A DNA stretch of 64,000 bases from Apostichopus japonicus (taxonomy: Eukaryota; Echinodermata; Holothuroidea; Aspidochirotida; Stichopodidae): contig NC_092577.1 of the NCBI RefSeq assembly GCF_037975245.1, positions 32,676,898 through 32,740,897 on the forward strand. The letters are read 5' to 3'. The translations under genes were made by a program, and so were the position numbers. The notes under the pieces were generated by a model. The model made no database searches. It was not told the DNA's origin and saw nothing but the letters and a program-made list of their open reading frames with translations. Each line of letters begins with the position of its first letter. Position 1 is the stretch's first letter. Below, piece after piece: positions 35,239 through 47,628 of the stretch.

Positions 35239-36992
35239 CGCATAGGCAGTGGCGTCACCAGACTTTTCAGTCTGGGGGGGCACAGGGAGGGCACCAGCAT
35301 TTGATGGGGGGGCACTTAGGTGGATACGGATCGCCGTCCTGGGGGAGGGGTCTAAGGGGAGGGGGTGACCCCCTCCCCTTTGGAAAATTTTCGCATACGG
35401 AGGATGGGCTAGATGCAAAATGGTGCCACATTTGATGCTAAATTCGATCTGAAGATATCTCCAGAAATTGCTATTTTTGAGGTAATGATTTTAACAACGC
35501 GCAGAATTTTGCAGAGGATATGAACCACATGGGCCCACTGAGCCCTGGCCCAGGGCCCCGCGATGTCAGGGGCCCGCAATAGTAGTAACCCCATGTCTTA
35601 ATCTGGGAGGAAAACTTATTGAATAGGCCATTATGCCTGATTGAATTCGATACTTGACAACTTGTGACGAGAGTTGGTGAAACACTTGAGAGTTTGACAT
35701 TAAATATTCGAATCTGAGTTGGCAACCCTGGAATATACAATGCCCCGAAGGCTTACAATACCAGACAACTCGGGTCCGCGGTCCGAGCACCAGTCATTTT
35801 TTCAATGCAATTCTCACCCAGGAGAATATATCCGGTAAATTGCCCTCCGAATTGTCCTATGCATGATGGTTACAAATTGTAACGGGGAACGTTCATTTTC
35901 AAGGTTAAAACTAATCAAGAATAATCTCCGGAACAGAATGGGGCAACGGCGACTTAATAGGCTCTCTCTCATGTGCATAGAAAGTGACATCCTCAAAAAG
36001 ATTGACTTTCAGCCAATCATACAACAGTTTACGATCAAGAAATGCCGCAAGTTCCGTTAGTTTCCCCAGCTGAAAGACTCAACACAAAGGTGTTACAAAT
36101 GGTGAGTCCAGTATTGTTAGGGAAGGGATGGAGGGCAACTGGAAGATTACTCTTCTATAATGTATTTCAGCTTTTAGATATATCACGTATGTTATTCAGC
36201 TTAAGTTTTATGCTTCACGCGCGACATAGGGAGGGGTGGTAAATGCAGGCATGTCTATGCTTGAGAGATTGTCAAGGATATCATTTTTTCACGCAACTTT
36301 TTTCGAACTCACGTGATTGAGGGGCCCCGCTCCATTGCCGGGCCCAGGGCCCGGTGATCTCTTAAGACGGCCCTGTGCATGACCCCCGACTCCTTTCATG
36401 TCCTTCGCGTTTTCTCCCATTATCTATTGTAACAGGTTCCAGCATCGTTATTGGCTCCTATCAGGGATCTCACCATGCAATCCAAAGTTTGATCACACAT
36501 CGAGTATGGCTCAGTATGCAGGTGTGAACATTCGCCATTTGTTCCTACAAAGCATCTGACCTCAAATGACCTCTGCACCCCCTACACAACAGGGTTAATA
36601 TATGGGTCCACAAATATAGGCAAGTATGGTGCCTGCGGACCCTCACATTCTCACATTTCGTGGTATGGCGTGAGCACTGACACATTCAATGTAAATATCG
36701 ACACCTGTTGTGATGGCGCGGGTTATGACTTCGATACCCGACGGTCAAGGATAAACTTTTTCATTTTTTTCGCAGCTCATTTGAAGAAAATACGAATTAC
36801 TGTGCTTCTTTGTCCTTATGAAAAACCAACTCAGATGATGGGAGTTGAATATAACAAAATATATATATATTTTTTTACCAACCCAAATCTCAGATGGGGG
36901 GGGGGCACTCGGGGGGCACTAGGTTTTCCAGGGGGGCACGTTCCCCCCCACCCCTGCCCCCCCCCCCCCTTGGCGACGCAACTGCGCATAGG
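35239..36992. mobile_element. Composite hAT element, 1738 bp, with 8-bp duplication
   Basis: The element is 35247-36984. Ends CAGTGGCGTCACCA and TTGGCGACGCAACTG are inverted with two mismatches, and identical CGCATAGG flanks it at 35239-35246 and 36985-36992. Inside, GC-rich blocks near 35531-35580 and 36320-36375 (ending GACGGCCCTG, a hAT-like terminus) suggest that a second hAT element carrying the transposase fragment is nested within a MITE-like shell. Confidence 0.85.
35839..36060 (+). pseudogene. hAT transposase C-terminal dimerisation domain fragment
   Basis: A 73-codon open stretch starts right after a stop at 35836 and ends at a stop at 36058-36060. It contains NGERSFSRLKLIKNNLR, then RMGQRRLNRLSLM and IESDILKKIDF. 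The G-E-R-x-F-S-x-L-K-x-I-K-[NS]-x-L-R core followed by M-x-x-x-R-L-x-x-L-x-x-[LM] and I-[EH]-x-[DE] is the hATC dimerisation domain that closes hAT transposases, here closest in style to ZMYM-like and repressor-type domesticated relatives. Nothing upstream could be read as the RNase H core, so this is a relic, not a working gene. It ends K-K-C-R-K-F-R-stop, a plausible natural C-terminus. Confidence 0.85.
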
Positions 36993-37672
36993 AATTATCG
37001 AGATGTTGAGAATAGCAACAAGAACAAAATAAAATCGCCACTAATGGGAACAGGAATAAGAACATGGACAGAAACAGTGAAGTACAATGATAAGGACAAG
37101 AGCACGATCACAGGAGAGAAACTATCAAGATCTTGAGAACAGCAAGGAGAATAAGAAGAAAAAACAAATTAGAAACACCACTAATGGGAACAGGACTCAA
37201 CAGGAATAAGAACAGGGACAAAAACAGTTAACAGTGATAGGACAAGGTTACGTACAATGATAAGGACCAAAAAGAAAAAAACAAGAAAAAACAAGGATAG
37301 TTACAAATAAAAGGACGGTAACAATGAGAGGAACAAGGAACAACGTAAGGGACAGGGACAAGAACAGGAACAGTATCACAGGATAGTGACACGTACAAGG
37401 ACAACACACACACACACGGATACAAAACACGGACAAACATTATTAAGAATAGAACAATGAAAATGAAGATGAAGAGAACACAACAAAGAAGAGGCATAAG
37501 AATTGGAACAGTAAAAAGAGAAGTGCAAGGACGAGGAAACAGACAAGGACAGAAAAACAATCACAGTGAAGATAAGGGCAATAAGAACAGGAACAGATAC
37601 AGGAAATAACAACGTATGTTCTCTTGGTTTAACAGGAAACATATGGATCTTAACTTGTGTACAAGTAAGGCG

Positions 37673-37768
37673 GGGCCTGACATGTCGATCCCAGCAGGAT
37701 CCTCTGTGCCTTATGTTATGTTACTTGTCATTCAGCCTCTGAAGAAGATCGATACGTACGTCAGGCCC
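37673..37768 (+). other. Degenerate hammerhead-ribozyme-like inverted repeat
   Basis: GGGCCTGAC (37673-37681) pairs with GTCAGGCCC (37760-37768). Between them are a GTC (37684-37686) near the first arm and CTGAAGA (37739-37745), which matches the CUGANGA hammerhead core, near the second. The order is that of a type III hammerhead (stem III, cleavage-site GTC, CUGANGA, stem II, GAAA, stem III). The GAAA is missing (GTAC instead) and stem I is not convincing, so at best it is a dead relic. Confidence 0.25.
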
Positions 37769-37992
37769 ACGTAATTTTACACATTCTCTTACACAGGCTC
37801 TTTAGTGGATAAGCAGTTTGCTAACAATTTTGTTTTAATTTGATAATTATGATCTTAACTTGACAGAGATTCCGATCAGATTACACGTAAAGTGTCCCAA
37901 CTGATTGTCATGATGTATTGCGAATTGGAAAATATGATATTTATTTGTGCTATAATACGTCTTGCGGTTTGCATTGTACAACTATAGTGTTC
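37769..37992. other. No gene recognised
   Basis: Nothing recognised. Confidence 0.5.
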
Positions 37993-38205
37993 CAGATATA
38001 TGGAACGCGAAAAGGGCTAACCCATGATTTCGTTGTCTAAACTAAGTTTGTTCTTGTCTAAATTAAAGTTGTTGCTGCTGTTTTACCATGCTGTTGCTCA
38101 AACTCACGTTATTGTCTAACATTCCGTTGTCAAAACGTACGTCGTTGTCTAAACTTACGACTTAGCAACGGAATAAATTTGCCCTTTTCGCGTTCCATAC
38201 AGATA
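37993..38205. mobile_element. MITE, 201 bp, 19-bp perfect terminal repeats
   Basis: The element is 37999-38199. TATGGAACGCGAAAAGGGC and its exact inverse bound it, with CAGATA directly flanking both sides (37993-37998 and 38200-38205). A 6-bp duplication is uncommon; IS3EU elements make 6-bp duplications, but I cannot confirm that family. The interior has CGTTGTCTAAAC-type subrepeats. Confidence 0.85.
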
Positions 38206-38899
38206 TTTTGATAACTGTTACCGCTTCCGCTGCAATGCTATCGTGCCTTTCTATGAGTTATTTCCTCCCCACCTTACTTTATAGTCGGTTGATGAATCAA
38301 TCGGAAGTCAGTTATTCTGCTTAAGGATTCACCTCTTATAATCACCAAAAATAGAGTTTATTAATTTTACGCTTTTTGAACATTAATATAAAAGTTCTTT
38401 CACCACGTTTAACTAGACATAATTAGCAGAGTAACTCATATTTATGGCCTAGTTATTTTTATCCGCCATATGTTTCATAATTTTTTTTATACGCTTGGAT
38501 TTCCATGAAAAGCAAAACTCCGAATCATAGCTTGACCGCAAAAAATAAACATCAGAATAATAACAAGACATAATAAAAAATACTTATGAAAAAAAATCTA
38601 GCTTGTGGCAAATCGAGAAGGTCATAGAACTAAAATTGATGGATTCGTCGGATCTCTGAACTGGTTGACAGTACTTTTTATTTTTATATTATTCATATGA
38701 TCATATTAAAAGCGGTTTTTGGTCAAATTTAATTTTAAAAGGAAAAAGGAAAGGACATCACGGCAATAGAGAATCGCCCATCATAGTATTATATTAAAAT
38801 AAAATACAACCATAAAGCAATGATGATAAAAGAGGAGTGGCAGGATGGGAGAGAAAGAGGTAAACTGAAAGAAACACAACTTGCGCGTGAAATTGAGTA
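38206..38899. other. No gene recognised
   Basis: AT-rich and unremarkable. Confidence 0.6.
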
Positions 38900-38901
38900 T
38901 T

Positions 38902-38976
<75 letters not shown>

Positions 38977-38997
38977 ATATATATATATATATATATC
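38900..38997. repeat. (AT)n microsatellite
   Basis: Near-pure AT alternation. Confidence 0.95.
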
Positions 38998-40129
38998 ATT
39001 GTGTACATATTTTCAAAGCTAACTCATTCGTTTAATCCTTAATTGTTTATTTTAAATATAATTGATACTATTTTATAACTGAGTTGTATGCAATTACTCG
39101 GTCTAATTAGAGTTCATAAGCTAGAAAGGAGATACTTCAAGAGGGAGAAATAGAACGGAGAGTATTAAAGCAGTAAAATGCTCAAAATATTTACATCAAC
39201 ATTCTTTAACGAGGTTGTTAAATTTTTGTGCTCGATTTTGAAATTATCGTATATATTGCCATAAATCGGGGTGTCCATTATCTATAGGCCTTGTTTACAG
39301 TAGGCTTATAATAACGAATCGCCTCATTTCATGACAACAAAAACATGAGTATTACTTAATTATTTCAAAGAATGTTATTACAAATGTTTATCAAGAAATG
39401 TTTATCATAAAAGATAATATATAATGTAAAAACAAAAGAATATTTCACTGCATGAAACAAAAGCAAAAATCTAGGTTTCCATAAACTGCCTCTTCCAGTG
39501 ACGTCATACAGAGGTTTACGATGTCTGCATTTTTAAGCAGCGATTATTATATATTTTTGTGCTTATTTGCGGCAAATAATTAGTACAAAATGAAACCTAC
39601 CAAATATTACACAAAGTAGGATTAAAACTGATCATAACTCAGACATTACTTCTTTGTCTCCCTGCACTAATATTTTCTCGAACTGTAGATAAATAATTTA
39701 CGAGCAAGCCATAAGTAAATTTTGATTCTAAATTTTTAAGAATTTTCATTCATATTAATAATGCTATTGTACAAAGTACTGTCAACCTACAGGCCCTTTA
39801 TCGGGAAGTTTAATAAAATATAGATGACTAGATCGGGGGAGGGGGCGGAGGAGGGTACAAATTTAATTATAATATTCCCTCGACTGATTTATAGGTAATA
39901 AGATCAACCTTCAAGGATTCAGGATTTTATGAAGTGCGTCTCTGTGATCATGGGGGTATAGGTGTCCCCCCTATCAAAAACAAACAAAAACAAAACAAAC
40001 AAACAAAACGCTTAAACATCTAATGTCGCATTCTGCGGCATACTTAGAGTATAATTTATTATTATAGCATTAAACGTGACGTTGTACTAATAAATACTTT
40101 CGTTTTTTGTTGTTGTTGTGAGGATGGAA
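38998..40129. other. No gene recognised
   Basis: Includes a G-rich patch at 39836-39856 and (AAAC)n at about 39983-40008. Confidence 0.6.
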
Positions 40130-40280
40130 AGGGGTGTTCACCCCTACACTCCTGGATCAGTACCGGAGGACGTCTTGGGCTCGGACTAGTGGCGTAATTC
40201 TTACCAGACTGAATGTCAAAACTAGCCCCCCCCCCCTACATCTCAAGCCTGCTGATGGAGGTGGGTTCTTGCCCCCTCTA
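40130..40280. repeat. Interspersed repeat 'GTCCTGGGCATGA', copy 3
   Basis: GTCTTGGGCTCGGACTAGTGG, then TTACCAGACTGAATGTCAAAA aligns with copy 2 (28929-29157). Followed by a C run. Confidence 0.45.
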
Positions 40281-40574
40281 TTTTCGCACTTCACTGATTC
40301 GTCGCAATTTGTTGTACAAAATTTTGATCTATATTCAACTTTATTCAACAAATAAAAAATAAAACCAAACCACTACTTTAAATTTCGTATCTACGAAAAA
40401 TTATGCAAGCTTTTTCCCTCTTCAGTCAATAAACGAAGACTTAAGTGTTTCTTCTCCTAAAATTGGTTTAATAACTTAGTAATTAGTCTTCTGTATACAA
40501 GTAATTTATGTTGATTAGATGCACATTGATGTCTACGTCTGAGTATAAATTATTGTACTCATATGACTATTTAG

Positions 40575-40800
40575 GCTCATAAACGGAAGTGGGCGGAACA
40601 GAGGGGGGGGGGGGGGGGGACTCAGGCCGTAAAATGATCGCAACATTGACGGGAGCGGTGGGGGCACATATATGAAGGGCAATGTAAGCTGGCCCCGGAG
40701 GCACCAGTGCGAGCGCGGAGCCCCCCCCCCACCCGAAGTCATGTATCACGTATAGGGTTCAGGGGACCGTAGTAGGGCCCTGGTGGGGGTCAAAAGGGCA
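40575..40800. repeat. GC-rich unclassified repeat with poly-G and poly-C
   Basis: A 17-G run at about 40601, a C run at about 40721 and GGGGCAC/GCACCAG blocks resemble the interior of the hAT shell at 35247-35400. No termini defined. Confidence 0.4.
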
Positions 40801-41045
40801 GCGCACTCTTAAGCTTTGCGTTTTTTCCTTTATCATTTCCAGACATTACATCAGCTTCAAATCAGCATAATTTTGTAGGTATAAGTAATTAAATTAGAGT
40901 CAGTAGAAGTCAAAACGTTGTGTAACTTCCTTCCTAAGGGGTTTAGTGAATATGTCAAACTTCTTTTGGAGTAAGAGGAGGGGGGGGGCACCGAAAACTT
41001 GTGTCTTGGGGCAGGGGGCACTAAGGATCATTATCGTTACTTGTT

Positions 41046-41049
<4 letters not shown>

Positions 41050-41094
<45 letters not shown>

Positions 41095-41095
41095 T
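41050..41095. repeat. (AT)n microsatellite
   Basis: AT alternation. Confidence 0.95.
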
Positions 41096-41267
41096 GCACA
41101 CTTGAACTTCAGTGTACTGTTCCTCTTGTTATGACAATAAAGTTATATTACGTGGTCCCAGACAAAGGGCAGGGATATGTCCGGTTTCGTTTAATAATTT
41201 TTATAGGGTTTAAAGCGTCAGATAATAGGCGTAAGCGCTTCATAATTTTGCGTGCTGATGTAATTAT

Positions 41268-41335
41268 TGAGTAAAATTCACCCAAGATAGAGCTTATATA
41301 TAGGCACGAAAACAAAACAACTTCTTCCATTCTCA
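41268..41335. repeat. 'TCACCC' family fragment
   Basis: AAAATTCACCCAAGATAGAG followed by AAAACAACTTC matches the copies at 9813-10075. Confidence 0.5.
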
Positions 41336-41496
41336 ATTTTATTAATTGTTTCTTTTAACTTAACTACAGTAAAAATATCCCACTCCCCCTCCCTCCAGGT
41401 ATTAAATGTTATCGACTAATGATAAACCAGGGTGAAATACGTATACTAAGCATTATTATGCATATCAAATAAACTGATATTCAGCACAGACATACC

Positions 41497-41498
<2 letters not shown>

Positions 41499-41548
<50 letters not shown>
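41499..41548. repeat. (AT)25 microsatellite
   Basis: Pure AT alternation. Confidence 0.95.
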
Positions 41549-41550
<2 letters not shown>

Positions 41551-43499
41551 TTGAACAGTTAAATTCACAGACAGAATAATTAAGAATGATTGTCTCCAAC
41601 ATTCAATTATCGAATTTCTAAGACGGGAAGATATCTAGAAAAGAAAAAAATAAAAACATCAAAGTTAACATTTTGTTTTACATAACTCTTCATTATCAAC
41701 GGCAAAATGAATTCTTGCTAAAATGAATCATTTAACAATCAACGAAAAGCCTACAGATATTTTCTGGGTTTTCTTTGATTTTTTTTTTTGTTTCTTTGGT
41801 TTAACTTGTTATAATCCTTTCTTTTGCTGCTAGCTATAGAAAAGACCAAGAAAAAGCTAGACGCAATATTTATCAGTGATGCAGATAATAATTCGTTTAT
41901 CTTTCAATTTACCTAGTTCTGCCTTGTCGATGTCTTTCCAGACTCTTTGGCTTTCTTCTCTCCACCTCTCTCTCTCTTTTTCTCTCTCTTTTTCTCTCTC
42001 TGTGTTTTTAGGTCTTTTCGATAAAACTACGTAACAGTTTAGAAAAAGAAATTTAATCGATAGATGGATATGTAGGCAATATACAGCTTCGAGAAGAATT
42101 GAGTAAAAAGGCTTTAGGCAGTTTGTGACAATTTGTGGCTGTTATTTCTTCTCTCAATTTAAGTTTGTTCTTTCCTAAGTATTTCTTGCAATTTTGAGAT
42201 TTGAGATTTTCTTTTCCCGAGGGTGTGTATGTAAGAGCGAAATTCAACAGACTGAATTCTTTTCTTGAAATGACATGTAAACGACAGATGAATGTTTTTT
42301 TGTTTTTTTGGGGGGGGGGGGGAGAGGGAATCAAATGAATAGTATACATCAATAAACCTACACATACAGCAATATTGCCTTCTTTTGTTTTGCATGTTCT
42401 ATTGCTACAGAACGCCTTGGATTTTAACAATACATATATGAAGAATGAGAGAGAGAGAGAGGGGGGGGGGGGTGGGGAGGGCTGGGGGAGTCAGGATGGT
42501 TGTCAGCCACGGGACCGGGCAAATGAGGGACCCGGGAAAGATATTGAGACACCCGCGGGGAAATATGAGTTAAAATATTGTATTCTCATTTTCGTAATAC
42601 AATTAAAGACAACAGGGGTGAAAAAATAAGTCCTGGTGAAATAATTGTGTTTGTCTATACCGTATGGTATGGATTTGGTACTATGTTCCTAAATTGTGAC
42701 GATTTCATAACTTGTTTCGTTCATAAATAGTATACTGGCAAAAGATTCGGAATGGATATTTGCTAATGCTTAAATTTGATAACCGATATAAGTACATTTT
42801 ACTTGGTAATATACATTTTATGATTCTCGTAATTAGGAGTTATTATTATCAATTTTAAAATATATCAACAAATATTTAGTGACATATTAACATCTATTTA
42901 GACTACTACCGTAGCTTAATAAAGCTTATTTTGGTCATCTCGTGATATCGCTGTATGAATGAAGGGTATATGTGTGTGAGAGAGAGAGAGAGGGGGGGGG
43001 GTGGGAGGGGGGAGTAACGTCAGAGTTTTCGACGGTAGACGGGAGGTGGGTGGGAATGTTAAGTCTTCGGCAGGCTTAACGTACTTATGTATATATATAT
43101 GCCTGAAGTTGTATAGTGATAGTTGATAAAGCTTCCTAATCGCTCAATTGATAATTTAATAGACTCGTAGACCTAGTCATTAGACGGATAATAAAAAGTG
43201 ATTTATATGGATGGATTGACTCATATCACATTCGTTAGTCAGGAAACATGAGCTGATTGATGCAAATCAAAACCACTTAAAAGTTAATTGAGAGAGAAAA
43301 AAATAATTATAATTTAGTTTAAGTTCACCCAAGTAGCTGAAGATGTTGCTATTGCTTTGTCGATGGATATTCAAAAACTAATGAACCAATTTGAGTAAAA
43401 TTTCCACTAACGGCTCACAATATTAATTAATTAAGTGCTGAATGTAGCTAACTATCATGGGAATCAAGGACGATAAAATTTGTTTCAATTTGGAGAGAA
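41549..43499. other. No gene recognised; simple repeats
   Basis: A CT tract at about 41968-42002, a G run near 42310, and (AG)n plus G runs at 42448-42480 and 42978-43000. No coding exon. Confidence 0.6.
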
Positions 43500-44496
43500 G
43501 ATGAGAGGAGAGGAGATGAGAGGAGAGGAGAGGAGAGGAGAGGAGAGGAGAGGAGAGGAGAGGAGAGGAGAGGAGAGGAGAGGAGAGGAGAGGAGAGGAG
43601 AGGAGAGGAGAGGAGAGGAGAGGAGAGGAGAGGAGAGGAGAGGAGAGGAGAGGAGAGGAGAGGAGAGGAGAGGAGAGGAGAGGAGAGGAGAGGAGAGGAG
43701 AGGAGAGGAGAGGAGAGGAGAGGAGAGGAGAGGAGAGGAGAGGAGAGGAGAGGAGAGGAGAGGAGAGGAGAGGAGAGGAGAGGAGAGGAGAGGAGAGGAG
43801 AGGAGAGGAGAGGAGAGGAGAGGAGAGGAGAGGAGAGGAGAGGAGAGGAGAGGAGAGGAGAGGAGAGGAGAGGAGAGGAGAGGAGAGGAGAGGAGAGGAG
43901 AGGAGAGGAGAGGAGAGGAGAGGAGAGGAGAGGAGAGGAGAGGAGAGGAGAGGAGAGGAGAGGAGAGGAGAGGAGAGGAGAGGAGAGGAGAGGAGAGGAG
44001 AGGAGAGGAGAGGAGAGGAGAGGAGAGGAGAGGAGAGGAGAGGAGAGGAGAGGAGAGGAGAGGAGAGGAGAGGAGAGGAGAGGAGAGGAGAGGAGAGGAG
44101 AGGAGAGGAGAGGAGAGGAGAGGAGAGGAGAGGAGAGGAGAGGAGAGGAGAGGAGAGGAGAGGAGAGGAGAGGAGAGGAGAGGAGAGGAGAGGAGAGGAG
44201 AGGAGAGGAGAGGAGAGGAGAGGAGAGGAGAGGAGAGGAGAGGAGAGGAGAGGAGAGGAGAGGAGAGGAGAGGAGAGGAGAGGAGAGGAGAGGAGAGGAG
44301 AGGAGAGGAGAGGAGAGGAGAGGAGAGGAGAGGAGAGGAGAGGAGAGGAGAGGAGAGGAGAGGAGAGGAGAGGAGAGGAGAGGAGAGGAGAGGAGAGGAG
44401 AGGAGAGGAGAGGAGAGGAGAGGAGAGGAGAGGAGAGGAGAGGAGAGGAGAGGAGAGGAGAGGAGAGGAGAGGAGAGGAGAGGAGAGGAGAGGAGA
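43500..44496. repeat. (AGGAG)n pentanucleotide array, about 1 kb
   Basis: About 199 copies, essentially perfect apart from two ATGAG variants within the first 25 bases. One strand is all purine, so triplex (H-DNA) formation is plausible. Because five is not a multiple of three and no reading gives a stop, all six frames stay open, producing spurious ORFs of over 350 codons. Confidence 0.98.
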
Positions 44497-45999
44497 CCAT
44501 TCACAGCTGAATATTTGTCGATATCGTATGATTTCCGCAAGCGTACGGAAGCGTAAAAGTCTAAGGATGATAAAATAGTTAGAGTTCTTTGAAAGTGATA
44601 ATGCAATTACACGTAAAAATTGATAATATGTTTATGTTTATTTTTTATTTCTTTTCAGTGTTTAGTGATGTGTCATTGACCTATACTAATCTTTGTTATT
44701 TCTTTCATCTGCTCTCTATTTCATTTACGTGAGGGTAATATCCTTGAGTCTTACATTCAGACATATTAAAATTCATCCGAGGTATTCCTCTTAAAATCTA
44801 TGTTTGAATTCGAACGAATTGCTTGGAGGTATCATGATATGATTTAAAACAGATCGAATATTGCTCCTGGCAAATGTTGAAGCAATTCACAACATATAAA
44901 ATTTAAAAGTTTTTAACCTCTGTTATTTCTTCTTGCTTTGTAATCTGTGTATTATATAAGATTACGTGGAAGGTACTATAATAAGCGATTTGATCAAACA
45001 GCAATTGTCTATATTACCCGGCGAGAACGTTTTGGCATGCCATGAAATTAAATCTTCGTCTGAATTTTTTTATCAGAAAAGTGTAAAGTACTTGACTATA
45101 GATGGTGGTTAGAGATATTCAATCCTGTAAGGAAGGGATAAAAACTTAGCTACCAATAAAAATGTGAGAACAGATAAAGGCAAGCCAAAGTAAAAAGTGA
45201 AGTCGAGGGGGGGGGGCGGGGCGGGGTGGGGGGTAACGATAAAATGACAGGAAAAACATAGCGATACGAAATTAGATAAAATATAATTAAACGGCGTCGC
45301 CTGGGCGATTTTGTGTATTGTCTGCAAGAAACGATGGCAAAGACTTATTAGAGCAAATCGGTTCACGGCGAAATGACGGGGAAGATATTATTTCAGAAAA
45401 CATGAAATGTTGAGGGAGGCTCCGATTTTGTTTTTTCACAAACATCAATTTAAAATATAATTTAGAAGCAGGGGTTGATTTTTCCGCAATATATGTGTTG
45501 GGAATTAAAGCAGTAAGTCTACTTGCGGCTGTAGCCACCCCATCGTATCTCACGCCTTGTTTTGTTTGCAACAGACACAATTCCTTGCATCAGTTTAATT
45601 TGCAAAATTGTTAAAACCCAAGAAAAGTTTCGGAAGTAACAGTATAAGTTTGCTTGCTTTTTTTGTTGTTGTTGTTGTTGTAACATGTAACATGTTGAGA
45701 TGGAAAATTTCAACAACTTAATTTTTTCGATATCATTAATATTATATCACATAAAGTTACGGTTTATGGCAATTATTGTTTGGTGTTTTGAAAAACCAAG
45801 TTCTTCCACTCACCATTTTTTTTTAAAACAGTACAAATAAAGTTGTAACGTTACAAATTCTATTCAGCCTTAAGAAAAGCTTCTTTACAACAAGTATAAG
45901 TTTGGGGAAACTCAAAATTTGAGTTTCTCACATAAAGTACCGTGTAATACGTTTTATTGAGAAAAAAAGCTGTATATAGCAAAAAACAAAGAAAAAGAT
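44497..45999. other. No gene recognised
   Basis: A G-rich patch at 45207-45235. A minus-strand ORF near 45287-45580 has no recognisable family feature. Confidence 0.55.
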
Positions 46000-46233
46000 T
46001 CGCGCCACAATCAAATTGGTAAGGCCGCATGTGTGAAGTGATTCTTACAAATTAGTTGTTCCGATTCTCAAGCACTTGTGAACCATCATATCAACTCCGC
46101 CAAAAAAAGAAAAGAAAAAAAAAACGTTGCCTGCACAATCAAATTAGTATGGCCGTCTGTGAAGTGATTCCTTCAAATTCATAGTTCCGATTCCCAGGCA
46201 CTTGTGCACCAACATAATAATTCCGCGAAAAAA
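46000..46233. repeat. Direct duplication, offset 126 bp
   Basis: 46000-46105 and 46126-46233 share ACAATCAAATT, then GGCCG, GTGAAGTGATTC, TTCCGATTC and CACTTGTG in the same order. Confidence 0.8.
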
Positions 46234-46764
46234 AAAACTCGAGGACATTTGAGACCTTGAAAGCAACTGTTGCTGCCAGGAAATTTGAATGAAGCCAAGT
46301 AAAAGTTATATTTGCCTAAAGTTGGTGGTTGGCAGTAGAACATGTACTTTTAATGAGCTCCCTGCAAAATAACCAAATGTCGAACACGTCTCCGGAAATC
46401 TTCATGCTACCGTATAGTGTTTGTCGATCATGACCTGAAAGATAATGTTTGGGTTTAACTATAAATGGTTTAATTTAATTAATAATGGTTTAATTTATTT
46501 ATCGGATGCTGTGATGCTCATGCGACGGCTCTAGGCCTACGATGTAACCCGGTCATGGCGTTATGCAAGCTAGGGTTTGCAGGAAAACATATTTTGTACT
46601 ATAGCCAGCAGTTATTATAATGGCAGAAGTATCGGATTATGTAAGTGATAAAATGCTCTGGCGACCTTAGTGATAATGTGACGAAATAAGTGTGTAAGCC
46701 ATCGTCTGATTAATTACAATGTTATACGATTGCAAAACTGCAAAAGTTATGCAAAGTTGTACTT
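46234..46764. other. No gene recognised
   Basis: Nothing recognised. Confidence 0.5.
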
Positions 46765-46960
46765 TGCGTACTGAACGTAACGGAATCTTTTCTGTTATGA
46801 CTTTCTAATTTGAAAAGATTCCAAATTTGAGTTAAACTGTTGAATTGGAAGCCACCCGACGAGTAAGTTGTAATCCATAAGTCATTGCGGGTTTCTCCAC
46901 ATTTGTGATCGCTTAAGGGTCGTAAATATATATGCTGATTATTAATATTATTATTTTGGA
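46765..46960 (+). repeat. SINE-like element B, copy 2 (5'-truncated)
   Basis: TTGAATTGGAAGCCACCCGA, GTAAGTTGTAATCCATAAGT, TCCACATTTGTG and a GATTATTAATATTATT tail match 27545-27700 of copy 1 read on the other strand. The tRNA-like head is not recognisable. Confidence 0.65.
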
Positions 46961-47628
46961 GAGGAATATTCATTCTCATTGATATATGCTACTATATAAA
47001 CCCCCCCAAAAATGTATCACATCGATGACATTAACGCAATCAACATTTAAAATAGCCAGATCAAAGCAGTATACTTGCCTAAAAGGTGAACTTAAAGTGT
47101 CATGTGACCAAAAATTATTCTAACTTTTTTTATTTTTCAATTCAGAATTTCAATTCCCCTCCAGTAACTGTCATAATCAAAATCCTTTAATGTAAACATA
47201 GCAACGACTCATATTTTACCGAAGGAAAATTGGGTTCTTTAATGTAGAGGCAAACACGCTCATCAACATTATTTGCTCATCTGTACTTGTTATTATTATT
47301 TATAAGTATGTTAGTGTGTTACCTTTACTAACACGTATAAAATATTCTCTTTTGAAAAGAGGGAAACTCAGTGACATAGCTACGGGTGATTGATTCCTTA
47401 TTTCGGGTTTCATTAAATCAAATATCTCTTTACCCTATAGACTGGGTATAACAAATTAAATGTTTTGCCCTTTCATATAACCACCAGCGTGTCTACACGA
47501 GTTTAATTTTCTCTTCTCATCACCACATCCGTCTTCCAGTTCGTAGAAAAGCCTTATAAAACCTTTTGTATTCCATTATATTTTCATGTTCAATTTTTTT
47601 CTCCGTCGCGAACGTTTGCGGTTGTGTA
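46961..47628. other. No gene recognised
   Basis: AT-rich and unremarkable. Confidence 0.6.

Larger units (their letters stand above)
35090..37620. repeat. About 128-bp-period tandem array, split by a hAT element
   Basis: Diverged units carry the order TTGAGAACAGCAA, CACTAATGGGAACAGG, AATAAGAACA.GGACA, ACAATGATAAGGAC, GAGCAC. They occur at 35090-35238 and 36993-37620; joining the two flanks restores the unit order. TTGAGAATAG at 37005 and TTGAGAACAG at 37133 give the 128-bp period. It is rich in GAACA, as is 14770-15520. Confidence 0.65.

Noticed and set aside
43448-44606. Long ORFs of over 350 codons on both strands
   Set aside because: They translate a pure pentanucleotide repeat that has no stop in any frame.
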